DNA from: Ancylostoma caninum
Lineage: Eukaryota > Nematoda > Chromadorea > Rhabditida > Ancylostomatidae
Assembly (NCBI GenBank): GCA_037903475.1
Contig: JBAJFG010000604.1
Span: forward strand, 925,001 to 989,000
Reading direction: 5' to 3'
Length of the DNA stretch: 64,000 nt
Part shown: piece after piece, positions 1 through 11,656 of the stretch
How positions within the stretch are numbered: position 1 is the stretch's first letter
Layout: the number at the start of each line of letters is the position of its first letter
Program-made: the position numbers and the translations under genes
Notes under the pieces: model-generated
Told to the model about the DNA's origin: nothing
Database searches by the model: none
Seen by the model: only the letters and a program-made list of their open reading frames with translations

Positions 1-680
1 CATTTTGAATCACTGCATCACGTGCCGGAACAAGCCAGGCAAGATAGGCGGGGATTTCGCAAGACTTTCGTGTCTACCCTCGAAGAATCTGGACCCTTAC
101 CAGTTTCTATATAGGAGGGATCTGAAAAAAAAACTGCATCGTAGTGTGTTCTCTATTTGCTGTGGCCGTAAACGCAACCGCGCCGCAACATGGAGTACAG
201 ATTTTGCCCACGCATTTTGCCATCCATTCTTTTTACAGATGTTATGGAGGAGATACGCAGGGTGCAATACCAAAATTGACGTAAAAATTTTGCGACATCC
301 AAACTTCCCAAATCGTCTTCAATTCCAGACAATAACCATGCCCAACTTTGCCAAACTTGTCAGGTCGGACGCGATGGCGCGTTGTCAACGTGACATGGTC
401 GCAACTGATACAATCAGCCTTCGATCTCGCCCAAATTCAAAGGCCCGGTGAATGTCGAGTGGTCAAACCCCGACCCCCGTTCTGACCCCCGTGGCCATGT
501 CCTATAATGTTCCCCACCCAAATTTGAAGATCCCGTCAAAATCCGAGATGTCAACCCCTGAGCCCGCCTTCCATCGCAACCCCCGTTAGATGTGGAAGTT
601 AGGTAACTGATCGATCAAGTCGGTCACGGTCCCCAACCAAATTTGAGGTTCCATCGAAATCTGAAATGTCTACCATCCTT
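1..680. other. Gene-free stretch with imperfect repeats
   Basis: I see no supportable gene. The open frame at 5-451 lacks splice signals or any recognisable domain. A phrase of the form CCAAATTTGARG followed by TCC(C/A)-TC-AAATC-GA-ATGTC occurs near 520-560 and again near 640-672, with a weaker version near 430, so this looks like degenerate tandem non-coding repeat. Confidence 0.5.
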
Positions 681-682
681 AC

Positions 683-1707
683 GCGCCATCGGTTGAAAGT
701 TTTCGAGCGCGCCATGCATGCGGCGCGTAGGCGGCGCGACCCTCTTGTAGCAGCGGTCCCCCGTCCTCGCTCAGCTGTTCAGGGATTAGGCCCAGGTAGG
801 TGTTTTTGTTCTCTTTTCTTTATTATTTGAAATGTTTTGGTAGTGATGAGGCCTACGGCTGACCGATATTGATCGGATTTCCCCGCACGCCTCGTTTTTT
901 GCACGTTTTGTCCGCGCATGCCCCAATTTGTCATTTTTGATGGTTCTATGTTTTTGTTTTGGCCCCATAGAGAGCTGCTTGTCTCGGGCAGCCTCTTCTC
1001 TCTAAAGAGGGAAGGATACCAGACCTCTGTGGTATTTCAGAATGAGATATGCCTCCTTAAATTAAGTTGACAATGTTGATCTTGAATATGTTTTCGCGCC
1101 GCGCTCAATGCCACTGGGGAAGGAGTTATGATCTTGTCTGTGCAGTATATATGAGCAGTTTCTGCATCAACTTACCGTAACACTAAGTAGTATTGGTTGC
1201 CGTGAAAATGGGAGCAGAATTCGTGATGAGCAGTTCAAATAACCCTGTATGCAAAATCTCAACGAAAAATGTATCACTAGGGGTACGAACTGCGCCCTCT
1301 CCGTAGTTCGTGTCCATTCGCATGGTCGTCAATGCGAATCCGTTTCTTTTTCTTTTATTTTTGCCCGCGTAGTTTGTTAATTTCACAAAAAACATGCGCA
1401 CCGACGACCATGCAGACGGACACCAACGACGGAGACGAGAATGACGAAATGGGGCATGCGCTGGCAATACGTGCAAAAAAATGAGGCTTGCGGTCCATCC
1501 GATCAATATCGGTCAGCCACAGGCCTCATCACTACAAAAAACATTCAAAACAATGGAGAAAATCGTATAAGAACACCTACCTGGGCCTAATCCTGGCAAA
1601 CGGCCTCCCCGAACATCTGAGCGAGGACGGGAGCCGCAGCCACAAGAGGGCCGCACCGCGCACGCGACGCATGCTCGGCGCTCTCGAAAACTTTCCACCG
1701 AGGGCGC
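683..1707. mobile_element. Foldback element with long inverted arms
   Basis: The left arm (about 683-960) and right arm (about 1430-1707) are inverted copies of each other. Both carry GGTNGAAAGTTTTCGAG, then GGATTAGGCCCAGGTAGG, then GCTGACCGATATTGATCGGA, in mirror order. A unique spacer of about 470 bp separates them. No transposase is present, so it is a non-autonomous foldback element. Clear flanking duplications were not identified, so the exact ends are uncertain. Confidence 0.7.
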
Positions 1708-2102
1708 TTAAGCACTGTTCCAGCTCCGTTCTCCGCGACAACCCCCCCCCCCTCCCCTCTTACGTGAAATATCCGTCATCGATCGATCATACCTACCACG
1801 GTACTTCAATTTCGAGAGGAGGAAGTTCCACTGCAGCAGCAGAACCAATGAACTCGGCGTGGATGAGGCATATTGAAGAGATGGTACCGTGTATCACATT
1901 GCGTCCTAAGAAGAGAAACTACTGCGCGCCCTTTAAAGACCGAAAACGACGATTTCGACCGCCTACCAGGCTTTTATATATGATGACCTTTAAAAAATGA
2001 GCGCTTTGGATGTGAAGTCAAGATCGAGTGAAGTCAAGATATGGACTGCGGTAGAAGGCTGCGAGGCTTTTCTATTCATTCCTGCTCATGTTTACCGAGA
2101 CT

Positions 2103-2292
2103 TCTCAGGCAGTTTTAGGGGACCGTCCGCGCACCCTTCTTTATTGTAGAGGACCGCCCGCGCATCCCTTATTATCTTAGCGGACCAACCGCGCACCCCT
2201 TTTTATCTTAACTGACCAGCCGCGCACCCATGCTTATCTCACGGACCGCCCGCGCATCCCTCTTTATCACAGCTGACCAGCCGCGCACCCCA
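2103..2292. repeat. Short GC-rich tandem repeat, about 5 copies
   Basis: Five imperfect units of roughly 36-38 bp are visible, each containing GACC-(G/A)-CCGCGCAYCCC followed by a TTTATCTTA-like AT-rich stretch. Related words (GACCGCCCGCGTACCC) recur at 4,813-4,945, where they lie in inverted orientation. Confidence 0.7.
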
Positions 2293-2611
2293 ATTGTAAA
2301 TAAGTTCTTTTATGTGATATGCAATATCACCTATCTTCACCCAACAGTGTAAATACAGTTTATTCGATCCCGTCTGTGGTCTGCCCTACGTCAAATGCGT
2401 ACTAAGGCCCTCAAACGTCTGTGCGTCACGGATGATCATGGTAAGTTGTAATTGCAATAAGGGATAAGCGTCACATGAGCGCCATGGGGGTGGGGTCGTA
2501 TGTGACGGGGGCGGGAGGCGGGGGTTCGTGTTGGAGGGGAGGAGGTGGGGTATGTAGAGAGGAATGACCAGTGAATATGCCGTGAAAGTTATGATTATTT
2601 CATGACATTAT

Positions 2612-2848
2612 GACAGCTGACGGGTAAACTGGAGTTGGGGGGGGGCACTCGGTATAAGTCGATAGAATGACCTGTCCTACACGTTCTGACTTGTTTGCAT
2701 TACAGGTAACTACTGTACATTAGGAGAGCTAACAAGTCAGAGCGTTCTGGACATGTCAGCTAACAAGTCTGAACGTGCAGGACAGGTCATTTTATCGACT
2801 TATACCGACTGGTCCCCCCCCCCCCAACTCCATTTTACCCCAGCTGAC
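2612..2848. mobile_element. Short foldback / MITE-like hairpin
   Basis: Two arms of about 90 bp are near-perfect inverted copies. The left arm runs CAGCTGAC...GGAGTTGGGGGGG...CGGTATAAGTCGATA...ATGACCTGTCCT and the right arm is its reverse complement. The loop holds shorter inverted words around AACAAGTC. No coding capacity. The G-run in one arm pairs with the C-run in the other. Confidence 0.7.
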
Positions 2849-4800
2849 TGTCCGCCCTTGTTAATCGTAACCACTACGTCACTACGTGTGAAAACGGTAC
2901 TGACAGGCAGCACATGCGAAAATCAGCTACAGGGCTGGCTTTTGCTGCACCACTGGTTCGATTCTCGGTATTGTAAAAAAAAGTTTTTTTTTGAAAGGGC
3001 GGAATCTCTTCAGAGTTAATTGTGGAATAAAGAGGGTGCAACTGTTTGGAGATGAAGTGCGGAAGGCTGATTCGATCGACTGCTCATTCGTCTGTAGGCC
3101 CGCATAGTTCGTGGAAAGGTAGAGCAGTTTAGACCTTTTGCTGAAGTTGTCCGACTCGATGTCACCAAAAACTTTCTTCTGCATTCATAGAGGACAATCA
3201 GCTGTATTTTTTTCACTTCATGGAGTTGTTCTTCTACCGGTTTAGTGGAGATAATTTCCATTGGATTGCAGAATCTAACCCCACCAAGCTATTTCGGTCT
3301 CCCGCATTCGTCACATTTCCCATCGATTTCCAATAGAGTACCCACAGGGAAGTATGAAGCCCTGATAAATTGAAACTCTGGAAAAAAGATAGAGATGATC
3401 GTTTTCTATGAATGAAAAAGCACTTCTTGTCATCAAGTCGGACAACTTCAGCACAAAATCTAAGCTGCTCTTCCTTTCCACTAGCTATTGGAGCCTGCAG
3501 ACGAATTCTCGCATGATAAACGATGAGACATATCAAAGAATAACAGCGGCTTTCCACATTACATTCTTCTAAAGGTTAGGTTCCTATCCATGCGTAAAAC
3601 TTCATAGGTTATAAATATCAGAAATCCACTATTTCAAATTTTTTATGTTTACATAGAATTATTCCGGCTTGCAGAATCATGCATTTCTTTTCCGAATCAA
3701 TTCAGGTGGCTGAGCCTCCCGAAGCAATACAAAAATATGCAGTGCGAGTAAACACCAGAAACGGACGAATTTCAGAATTGCGCACTTTGCCCCGGAAGAT
3801 AGAGAACAATTTGTTTGGTATAAAAATATATGGTGCACATAGTATATCACCTACCTAGACCACCTGTTTAGACTTTGCGAAAGACCTACTGGGTCTCGGA
3901 AGTGATGAACTGAAAATCGCCGACAGCAAAGCCTGTGCCAAGTCCGGGTAAATTAGCTATTTGGATTCCTATATTATTATATATATATATTATTATACTA
4001 TTTATATTTATATATTCCTCGGGTACAATGCTCAACACCCAAAATGGACAGTTGTGCGCGAAAGTCGTCCATTTTCCACCACATGAAATTTTTTCCACCG
4101 CAATTTCAACACCTAATGGACCCAAACCACCCTCTCTGAACTCAAAATCGACACTGACAGGTCCCTTTAGTGGAAGACGCGCGTTTGGGCTCAGCCAGAA
4201 AAGAGGTGTGGCTAACGGTGTCCCACGGGTACGCAAGCAACGCGCCACCGCTAGGTGACAGTCAGGAAAGATCACGAAAAGGGTGTAATTCTTGGAATGT
4301 AATTCTTAAACCCTCAAAATTTTTCCCATAGAAGGCTACTTGCTGGGCTGATTGAGAAATCGGTGTCCATTTTGTCAAATGACGTCATTTTTATCCACTT
4401 GAAGAGCTAATCTTCGGGTTCAGCCCGTGAAATAAATGTACAATATTTCAGGAGATTCTACCATCATTCATCAGATTCATGAGTTCCTCTACTGAATATA
4501 GAGTTGCGTACTAGTAGACCCTTTGAAGACCTCCCTGTTGCCACATTTCTCGGATTTCCTCCTAGATAACCAGAGAAATTCATTCACCTCCGTTTTTTGG
4601 TCTTCGTGCTTGTGAATTTCCGTTTTTCGTGATTATATCGAGTTTTTTGCTGTTGAAATGTGTATTTGAACGAACAAATAAACCTACGATGATGATATGC
4701 ATATGATTGACGATGTCACTTGCATGACAAGGATGTAGCGTAACGAAAAATATGCAAAGAAGGCTGAATTCAAAAAGGGAAAGCAAGGGTGCTCGTCTCG
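2849..4800. other. No supportable gene
   Basis: Only overlapping short open frames on both strands are present. A pure A/T microsatellite-like tract lies at about 3,972-4,020. A short segment at 3,925-4,260 is open on both strands but shows no domain. I see nothing else that can be named. Confidence 0.4.
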
Positions 4801-4812
4801 TCAGGAAATGTA

Positions 4813-4945
4813 GCGCGGCCCGTCAGCAATTGGGTGCGCGGCTGGTCCGCTTTTGATCAGAAGCTGACCGCCCGCGTACCCAGTTGCTGACCAGTTTTCA
4901 TCCCTTACGCGGCCCATCAGATTTACGTCAGCGGCTGGTCCCCTA
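4813..4945. repeat. Inverted repeat related to the 2.1-2.3 kb array
   Basis: CAGCAATTGGGTGCGCGGC near 4,828 is mirrored by GCCCGCGTACCCAGTTGCTG near 4,870, forming a hairpin. A further GGACCAGCCGCTGAC word occurs in reverse near 4,930. The repeat words match those in the array at 2,103-2,292. Confidence 0.55.
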
Positions 4946-5045
4946 GAAGTGCCTGAGTTAGTATGTTTTTCTGAGTCTAAATCCACTTTTGCTTCTCACT
5001 TCCGTTAGCATTGACTTTGTACAGCTTATTCTGGCATCGCTTCAG

Positions 5046-5215
5046 ACACTAGGGGCTATGGTAGAGCGTTATTCTTATTCATTGTTCTCTTACTTTCACT
5101 CTGGCTTAGTAGATGTCCCAATTGTTCAGGGGCGGGATTGGTGTCGGATTCAAGTGGTAGTGATTACGAGCGAGCTGGATCAAAGGGTCTCAAATGCTGT
5201 TTCTGTGAGATCTGA
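5046..5215 (+). CDS. Candidate terminal exon, small Cys-rich membrane/secreted peptide
   Basis: After a plausible acceptor (CGCTTCAG, ending 5,045) there is one open reading of 56 codons to TGA at 5,213-5,215. It encodes a strongly hydrophobic segment (ALFLFIVLLLSLWL) followed by two cysteine clusters, CPNCSG and KCCFCE, spaced by a serine/acid-rich linker. The pattern of a signal or anchor segment followed by Cys pairs suggests a small secreted or membrane zinc-binding-type peptide. That is inference. No upstream exon or start codon was located, and the overlapping frame is also open, so this could be chance. Confidence 0.25.
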
Positions 5216-6334
5216 GCGCACAGATCCCAGATCAATGCATTGTGAAGAATCATCGTTGAATACTTCAATGAAGATCGAATAGAACTTTGAAAAGGAGTTT
5301 CCGGAGCTGCGACGGAGTTCCACCTCAATGAATGCTCAGGTTGAAGACGTCGATGCAGTCCCTCTACGTCCACTTACGGACAATGAACTCGTTGTCTTTG
5401 CTTTGGAGATGTACGGCAGAACATCAGTCACACAAATACAATGTACAGCTTCTACGCACTAAACAACATATCCGAGCCTCCTCATTAAACAGCATGCGAA
5501 TGAAGTTTGAGACTCTTCAAATCATGGTAGATGCAACTATGAACCCTCACAACTAGAACGAAATAGTGCTCTACACTGGTTGCGGAGAGATAATCTTCAC
5601 CAAGAACGCTCTATGCCACGCACCTGGATGTCGTCTATATCTGTAAGTTTGAAGCTGACTACTGTTCGCTTATGATTTAAGTTTCCGCTGTTTGGAAAGT
5701 TTTGAAATCTATCTTCGTTTTTCTAAATTCTGACTGCGTGTCAATAGAACTGTGTATAAGAACATGCCGTGGTTTCTTCCATGTTCGTGGAAGAACTTCA
5801 ACTGTACTGCTTTGGTGGTCTATGAACCACGAGAGAAAGAAACGTCAGGTGGTAACAGGGGGTCGCTGATTGCGGTAAATCGTTGCTCAAGTTAGAAGCA
5901 CTCTTATGTTCTGTTAAGCTGTATATTTTACATATCATTTAGAAATTTAGTGGAGCACCATAAACAGCGTCATCATGAATGTTCCACCCTTCTTTTCGAG
6001 GAATTTTGATCACAAGTCTGAGGGTGCGCACGGAAGACTACATGATTTTTACAGAACGCTCCGCACTTAATCTTACCAAATAGTGGGCTCAAAGGCAGTG
6101 TCTCACCTCATCTTGGGTATCGAGATATCCACCGATTCAGGCGCAGCTCGAGGCAGTGATATAACGATGTGCTTGAAGTCAGAAAACACCCTCAAAAACC
6201 CCTACTTTTAAGGTGAAGTCAGATACGGGAGCGGACGAGTTTCCTTTTTAGGAAGCTAGCGAAAGCGGAGCTGAGAAGCCGAGATTGCACATTAAAATGA
6301 ACTTCTCAACAGCAGCTACGTATTATCAAACAAA
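5216..6334. other. No supportable gene
   Basis: Short frames only on both strands. No repeat structure that I can support was seen here. Confidence 0.4.
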
Positions 6335-7250
6335 CTCAGACAATTTCGGGGGCAAATCCCGTTCCGAACGAGCGGGGGGCGAGGGTCGAAACGAGCGTTT
6401 GGGTGTTTTCGCCCGAGAAGAAGTCGCGTTCAGAAAGCTGTGGGGCCGCTGAAAACGGGGCTTCCATTCCTATCCGCCCGCATACTGTCCGCGTTCAGGC
6501 CGCCATGAGCCCGCAGACTACCAGGCGCTACTGCTCCTAACCCAGCGCACAAGGTGGTATTCTCCACAATTACCTGTCAGCTGGACGCACCGTGACAACC
6601 TCTGGCAGCTTGGTCACTGCTTGGGCACAGTCTCGCACGGGGGAGGTCCGGGTTCGAAGCTATTGTGGATCCAAAGTGATCCACCGGAGTAAAAAAGCAA
6701 CACAAATATGCAAATTCTTATCAGAAATACGAAAAGATGGCTGTTTGCAAGGCATGTCCATGGTTTCGTAGTGCTAGCCTTTTTCTATTACTGAGAGGAT
6801 TCGAACCAACCTGACCATTCTTTATGAACGACTGAGAGTCCGCTGCTTTATCCACTAGGCCATCCATGCTGCTGATCTCTTCCATACCGGTGTTGCCTTC
6901 ATCCTTTATCACGTGCGTACTACCACCAACCAATCATTCCGACCGGGCCATTCCCTTATTGAGCCGAAATATGTAGTCGTTCAGACCGCTTTTTGGAGAT
7001 ATTTGCCGGCGGTCAGTGGCCGCAGAAAGCGGGCAGATGCCCGACACTCTTCACATAGCGGGCCGAACCCCGACGGTGGTGCTTTAGCCCGAATGACTCT
7101 GCGTTCAGCCCGCGATTCGCCCGACAGCGCGTTTGGCCCGCAACATTCGTGGTTTCCGTCCGCTGTTTGTCCGCTATTGGTCCTCGGTCAAACGTTTCGT
7201 CGGGGATTTGCCGGCGGTTGGAACGGGATTTGCCCCCGAAATTGTCTGAG
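6335..7250. mobile_element. Non-autonomous TIR element, about 0.9 kb
   Basis: Both ends begin with the inverted repeat CTCAGACAATTTCGGGGGCA, continuing as AATCCCGTTCC, about 31 bp identical between the ends. The flanks carry an identical 6-bp word, AACAAA, at 6,329-6,334 and 7,251-7,256, the likely target duplication. The interior is GC-rich and has tRNA-like sequence but no transposase. A 6-bp duplication is unusual for the common DNA-transposon superfamilies, so the family is left open. Confidence 0.7.
6785..6870 (-). repeat. tRNA-like (SINE-head or pseudo-tRNA) sequence
   Basis: Read on the minus strand it has a good A-box-like TGGCCTAGTGG and a perfect B box GGTTCGAATCC about 50 bp apart, the layout of a RNA polymerase III internal promoter. 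The anticodon arm does not pair well and no acceptor stem is evident, so I call it a pseudo-tRNA or SINE head rather than a functional tRNA gene. Confidence 0.5.
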
Positions 7251-7734
7251 AACAAACGTTACCGTGTTGAAAAGCCATGCCGCACCCTCAGCAAGCTCTT
7301 GCTGCGGAATGAACCCTCTCGTCCTCTCGCCGGGAAATTCGAAATTCTTGGCCAAAGAAACCTGTAAATTATGGGGTTTTTGACGTTTCCACGAAAATTA
7401 AAGTACATCTTTGTGCTCAGCGGCTTGCGTATGTTCGACTGAGACGGGAATCTCGAATGCGGCTCATGAGCTGAGACACTGCCTTTAAGCAGTTGATGTT
7501 GCTTGTGGATTATCGCATTCCATTTCTTTTCAGTTGCAGATGTGTTCGAATTAGAAGGAATCCAATAACATCCGTGGTCAAAAACCGTATAACAGTTACA
7601 AATTGTGATGCTGCAGTCCAAGTTAAGCAGATCGTTGAACGGCAAGCCAAGATGTGCCGCTCTACTCGCAAAACATTCATATTTCGAAGTTCTACTATAA
7701 AGAGGCTCAAAGACACGAAGAGGATCACAATGTG

Positions 7735-8480
7735 TTCTCTTCTACTCCTAAATTTGTCTCAGTCAGGAGTTATACTTGTTTTTTCATGTCAGGAACGCTC
7801 ACGTAGGGCGCACAACATGGGTCAACCAGGGCAGTCGTGGCACAATGGGTCTTTCGCTGTTCAGGGACAAGATCATAGATTCAGTTCCCGTCACAGCCCG
7901 CTGTTTTGCATTTTCCTTCCACCTACTGTTTTCCTCTGAAGGTCTATGCAGTTTTATAAGCCTTTCCACCTACAATTTGTTCTTTTGGAAGTTCGGAACC
8001 ACTTGAAAGGATTCTCACTACACCGACCTCGGAATCAGTGACACCGTCGATTTTACCAAGTGTACGAAATTAATAAATTCCAATAGTTTGTGCGCATTTG
8101 TTGTGGAATAATACAAAATGCCTTAGACAAATTAGATTCTCACAATGTGAACAGCGATTGAAAAAGATCACGTTACAGTCGTTATGTCCAAGTATCCCTT
8201 TCAAATCTGGAGGGAAAAAACCCTTAAAAAGTTGTGAATTTACCCAGATAAAAACGCTTAGCAAGCTGTGGCGGGAACTGAACTCGAGATGTTATTTCTG
8301 GAGAGCAAAGACTTAACGTTGAGCCACGACTCACCTGGGCTGTCGAACGTTGTAGCCCTACGTGAGCGTTCCTGAAATCGAGAAACAGGTAGAACTCCTG
8401 ACAGAGACGAATTCAGGAGCAGATAGAAACAAATTTGAAAACAGCGTCGCGAGCTGCGCAAAGCAGTACACAGCACGCTA
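7735..8480. repeat. Inverted pair of tRNA-like repeat copies
   Basis: The segment at about 7,735-7,905 (plus) and the segment at about 8,258-8,480 (minus) are diverged copies in opposite orientation. They share GTCAGGAGTT, CAGGAACGCTCACGTAGGG, a TCGTGGC(A/T)CAA word and TTCAGTTCCCG. The last two resemble degenerate A and B boxes. The intervening sequence is unique. No gene is evident. Confidence 0.55.
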
Positions 8481-9239
8481 CGGAGGTGATACTGGTGAAG
8501 TATCCTTCTCCTGTCAGCTCAATCACAATTTTTTTTAGTCAGGGTGAGATTCGTTACAATGCACACACCTCTGTCAACGGGAAGCAAGCTTCTATATTCC
8601 TACGGAATGAGAATCCTCGCTTTGAGATTCGATGAGTTCTCGGAAGGCGATTCCTGCCTTCTGCTGTTTATGGAACTGTCCCCCTCCAAGAAACTGTGCA
8701 GATGCATGAAAAAGTAGTAGTTCGTTGGAGAGGAATCTGATGATATGGAGGCTGAGACAAAATTTCGTAGCCCATTTCGTTCAGCTTTTGGAGTGTTGGT
8801 TGTGCGACATGTGGTTGGCCATTGTCGTGGAGGAGGATTGCGCTTTTTCTTCATCTATTTCTTGAACGTGCTTCTCGCAGCTGAATGTTTCTCCCTGTTT
8901 CAGGAAACTGTAATGGATCAGACCAAAAACACACCACCGAACAGTGACCATGACCTTTTTGTGTGCATTCAGCTTTGGAGACTGTCTCGGAGTTTCTTCA
9001 CGGTTCAACCACGCAGCTAATCGTTTGTCGTTGTCGTATAAAATCCGATCTAGAAATTATCCGTTTTTGTTGCGTGGGATGAGAGAGAGGACAATATTTC
9101 ACTTCACTCTCTGCGAACACCCCGTGGTGTTGGTGGTTCTCTGCTCTCACAATGGTTGCGAGTCGACGTCTATCGCAACCCAAGAAAGGGAAACAATCGA
9201 AGCTATTGCTGTAATCCTCTCCAATAAAGAGAATTGACG
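8481..9239. other. No supportable gene
   Basis: Frames on both strands are short and overlap one another. No domain or repeat was recognised. Confidence 0.35.
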
Positions 9240-9976
9240 AGCATGATCTGCCGCCAAATGAGACCGACTCAGAAGCTTTACCTGAAGGTAGGTTTCTTCT
9301 CTCTCAACTACAATTAATACTTAGGGAAAAGGCTCCCGAAGCACTTTCGCTTTTGAACCAACTGCGGGCCACCCTTAAGCCTGATCCCAAAGCGATAGTT
9401 GAGGATGAGAAGCGCGGGCGATCCATCGTTATTTCAGGTGAGAATGCCGTAGCATCACAGCGTCGGGCATCCACTGAAAATGCTGTGTTATCAATCCTTG
9501 ATAAACTCGAAATTGAGACACGTCCTGTCGAGATGTCCAGGTTGGGGAGTTTTAACAGTAACAGCCCTCGTCTTATCAAATGTGTTTTTTCTTCGGAGCG
9601 TTGCTACTTGGAAGCACTCAGGAAAGCACGTTTACTGCGGGGACTTCCAGACTGTAGCCAAATTTACATTCGCAGGTCAATGACACGAAAACCTAAAATC
9701 TTTAAAAGGAACTACATTTGTGACATCTGATGCTATACCTTCTATCTTTTTCAAGATGTTCGCAGACGAACTCGCACATTATCTCACCCACGTCTTCAAC
9801 ATTTCTCTCATGACTGGTGAAGTGCCTTCACTTTGGAAATCCGCCATTGTGACCCCAGTACCTAAAATACCCTCTGTCTCAAATCTATCCGACTTCCATC
9901 CTATAAGCATTCTTCCAACTTCTTGCAAAATACTAGAAAGAATCATAGCCGAAAATCTCATTAATTGGGTGACCAA
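9240..9976 (+). pseudogene. CR1-like non-LTR retrotransposon, 5' part (decayed)
   Basis: A reading frame at 9,353-9,730 resembles the ORF1-like protein of CR1/L1-type elements (RLGSFNSNSPR and a following VFSSERCYLEALRKA stretch). A shifted frame from about 9,720 encodes the N-terminal reverse-transcriptase region, with GEVPSLWKSAIVTPVPK and FHPISILPTSCKILERII. The endonuclease domain that should lie between these two parts is missing, so the copy had an internal deletion before it was split. The element resumes at 14,385, after the inserted TIR element. It is frameshifted and cannot be functional. Confidence 0.85.
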
Positions 9977-10597
9977 GGCCCGTAGTAAACCTACCAGTCA
10001 GGTGATCTGACGTGAGTGAACGTCAGGCGACCCATTCGGAATGAGGGGCGGAATGAGTCGATCTGGATGCGATCTCATCGATTGAATGATACTGCTGATG
10101 AGATACTGAGTTGTTTGCAAGATAAGATACGTTAATGATGGATAAGGCAGAGGTACTCATTGCTGCCGGTTCATTCTTGTTTGCCGTTAAACATGTTTCA
10201 TCCCTCGATTTGCTATTACAAAGTGTATCCTCGCTAAGAAATAAAGTTTCTCAAAGATATTAGCTATCTGAATGAGACAATTTCAACCTGTTTCCAGCCA
10301 GCCGCACACCCATCCTGCGTTTATCATGTACCCATCATCCTGCAGCAAGTCCGAGAGCTCCGTCGGTAGAATGTTAAAATTTTCGCGGGATTTCTCTATA
10401 ACTTTGCCTCTGGTGAAAATTTTTCGAAACTTAAAGCGTTTCATGATGGAGAACAATGTTCTGCATCTTTTCCTCTCTTGAACGCCTCACACTTTTGCAG
10501 CTGTCACCAAATATTTCGAAATGTTCCTTAATAGCCTTGACCCCTCCCACTAATTAGGGTCATATTCCGAAAATTCCTTATTTTTTCGGCTTCAGCA

Positions 10598-10890
10598 CTA
10601 ATGAATTACACTGGACTTCAATGGCGTTGGCCCATCTGCGGCCTTGAGAAGGACATTGCGCAACCGCGCTGCGCGCGCCGTAACCTATGTATTCTGCTGC
10701 TGTTATGCAACTTCTTAGAGCTTTTTTACTCGATTCTAAGGATTTTTGAGCAAATCGGGGAGTAAAGACCCTAGAAATAGCATTCCGAAGGTGATGACAC
10801 CGATCCCGGCGCGCGGCACGGTCGCGCTGCGTCCTCCACGAGGCCGCAGTTAGGCCACCGCCGTTGCCGTCCACTGGTAAATTTTGAATT
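10598..10890. mobile_element. GC-rich foldback
   Basis: A left arm around 10,620-10,680 (GGCGTTGGCCCATCTGCGGC then CGCGCGCCG) is mirrored by a right arm around 10,805-10,865. The loop is AT-rich. Outer words TCCACTGG and CACTGGAC also pair. No open frame of interest. Confidence 0.55.
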
Positions 10891-11076
10891 CTTTTAAACA
10901 GACGGAATGAATTCAATGGATAATGACGAGCGATTTGGGGTGAAAATTATTGGGAGAACTTAGAGTTTTCTCGCCTTTAAAATTCACAAGTTTTCAAGTG
11001 CGCCATCAGTTTTCAGCTCATTGGACTACCCAAGGTGTTGCCTTTCACATCACTGGATGCCCACCTGTACAGCGCC

Positions 11077-11228
11077 GTAGATCCGCCTCGTCCTCAAGGC
11101 GCACCGCCTGAAATCACATGTGGCGTCCTGCTGGCAGTATTCCCGCAGCCAACCGGCTGAGTATCGATCGCCAGCAGGACGCCACGTGTGATCTCAGGCG
11201 GTGCATCTTGAGGACGAAGCGAATCTAC
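11077..11228. mobile_element. 152-bp hairpin element
   Basis: Almost perfect inverted arms of about 58 bp start GTAGATYCGC at each end and contain GTGGCGTCCTGCTGGC. The loop is only about 35 bp. It is a compact MITE-like foldback nested inside copy A of the GGCCCGTAGTAAA family. Confidence 0.75.
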
Positions 11229-11640
11229 CACACTACATATAAAAAATGAAAGTTTGTGTGTTTGCGTGTTTTTTTATGTGTATATGTTCCGAATAGAAAT
11301 CGCGGAGGGTGTGGCGACTTATTGGCGGATGGCGGCGCCTCAGACTCTTGGACAAATAATGCCCGAATGCTCAGTATATGCGGTAGTTCAGTGGATAATA
11401 TGTATATTTGTTAGTGACTGTACAATAGATGGGTAATGCTAGGAGAATAGTGATTATCGACTGTATCAATTTAATAATTTATCGACTTTTCGCATTTTTT
11501 GCTCAGGAACCGGTGAGGATATGCGCACTAGAGTTTTCGAATGTGCTGTACACAAAAATGACAACCATTATGCATGAAAACATTGAGTTATTGGCTTTGT
11601 CGAATTTTTAGCCGAGTTTTTGAATTTTTGGCTTCTTCTT
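11229..11640 (+). mobile_element. Possible Helitron 5'-end fragment
   Basis: ATATAAAAAATGAAAGTTTG followed by a TGTGTTTGCGTG tract, and then GAATAGAAATCGCGGAGGGTG, closely resembles the 5' regions of the two Helitrons at 45,065 and 47,092-48,035. No matching 3' hairpin end follows, so this is a fragment at best. Confidence 0.4.
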
Positions 11641-11656
11641 AGGGATGGGTAAGAAT

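Noticed and set aside
5..451. 148-codon open frame at the left edge
   Set aside because: No domain, no splice signals, and the surrounding sequence looks like degenerate non-coding repeat.
6785..6870. Functional tRNA gene
   Set aside because: A and B boxes are good, but the anticodon and acceptor stems do not fold properly, and it lies within a mobile element.
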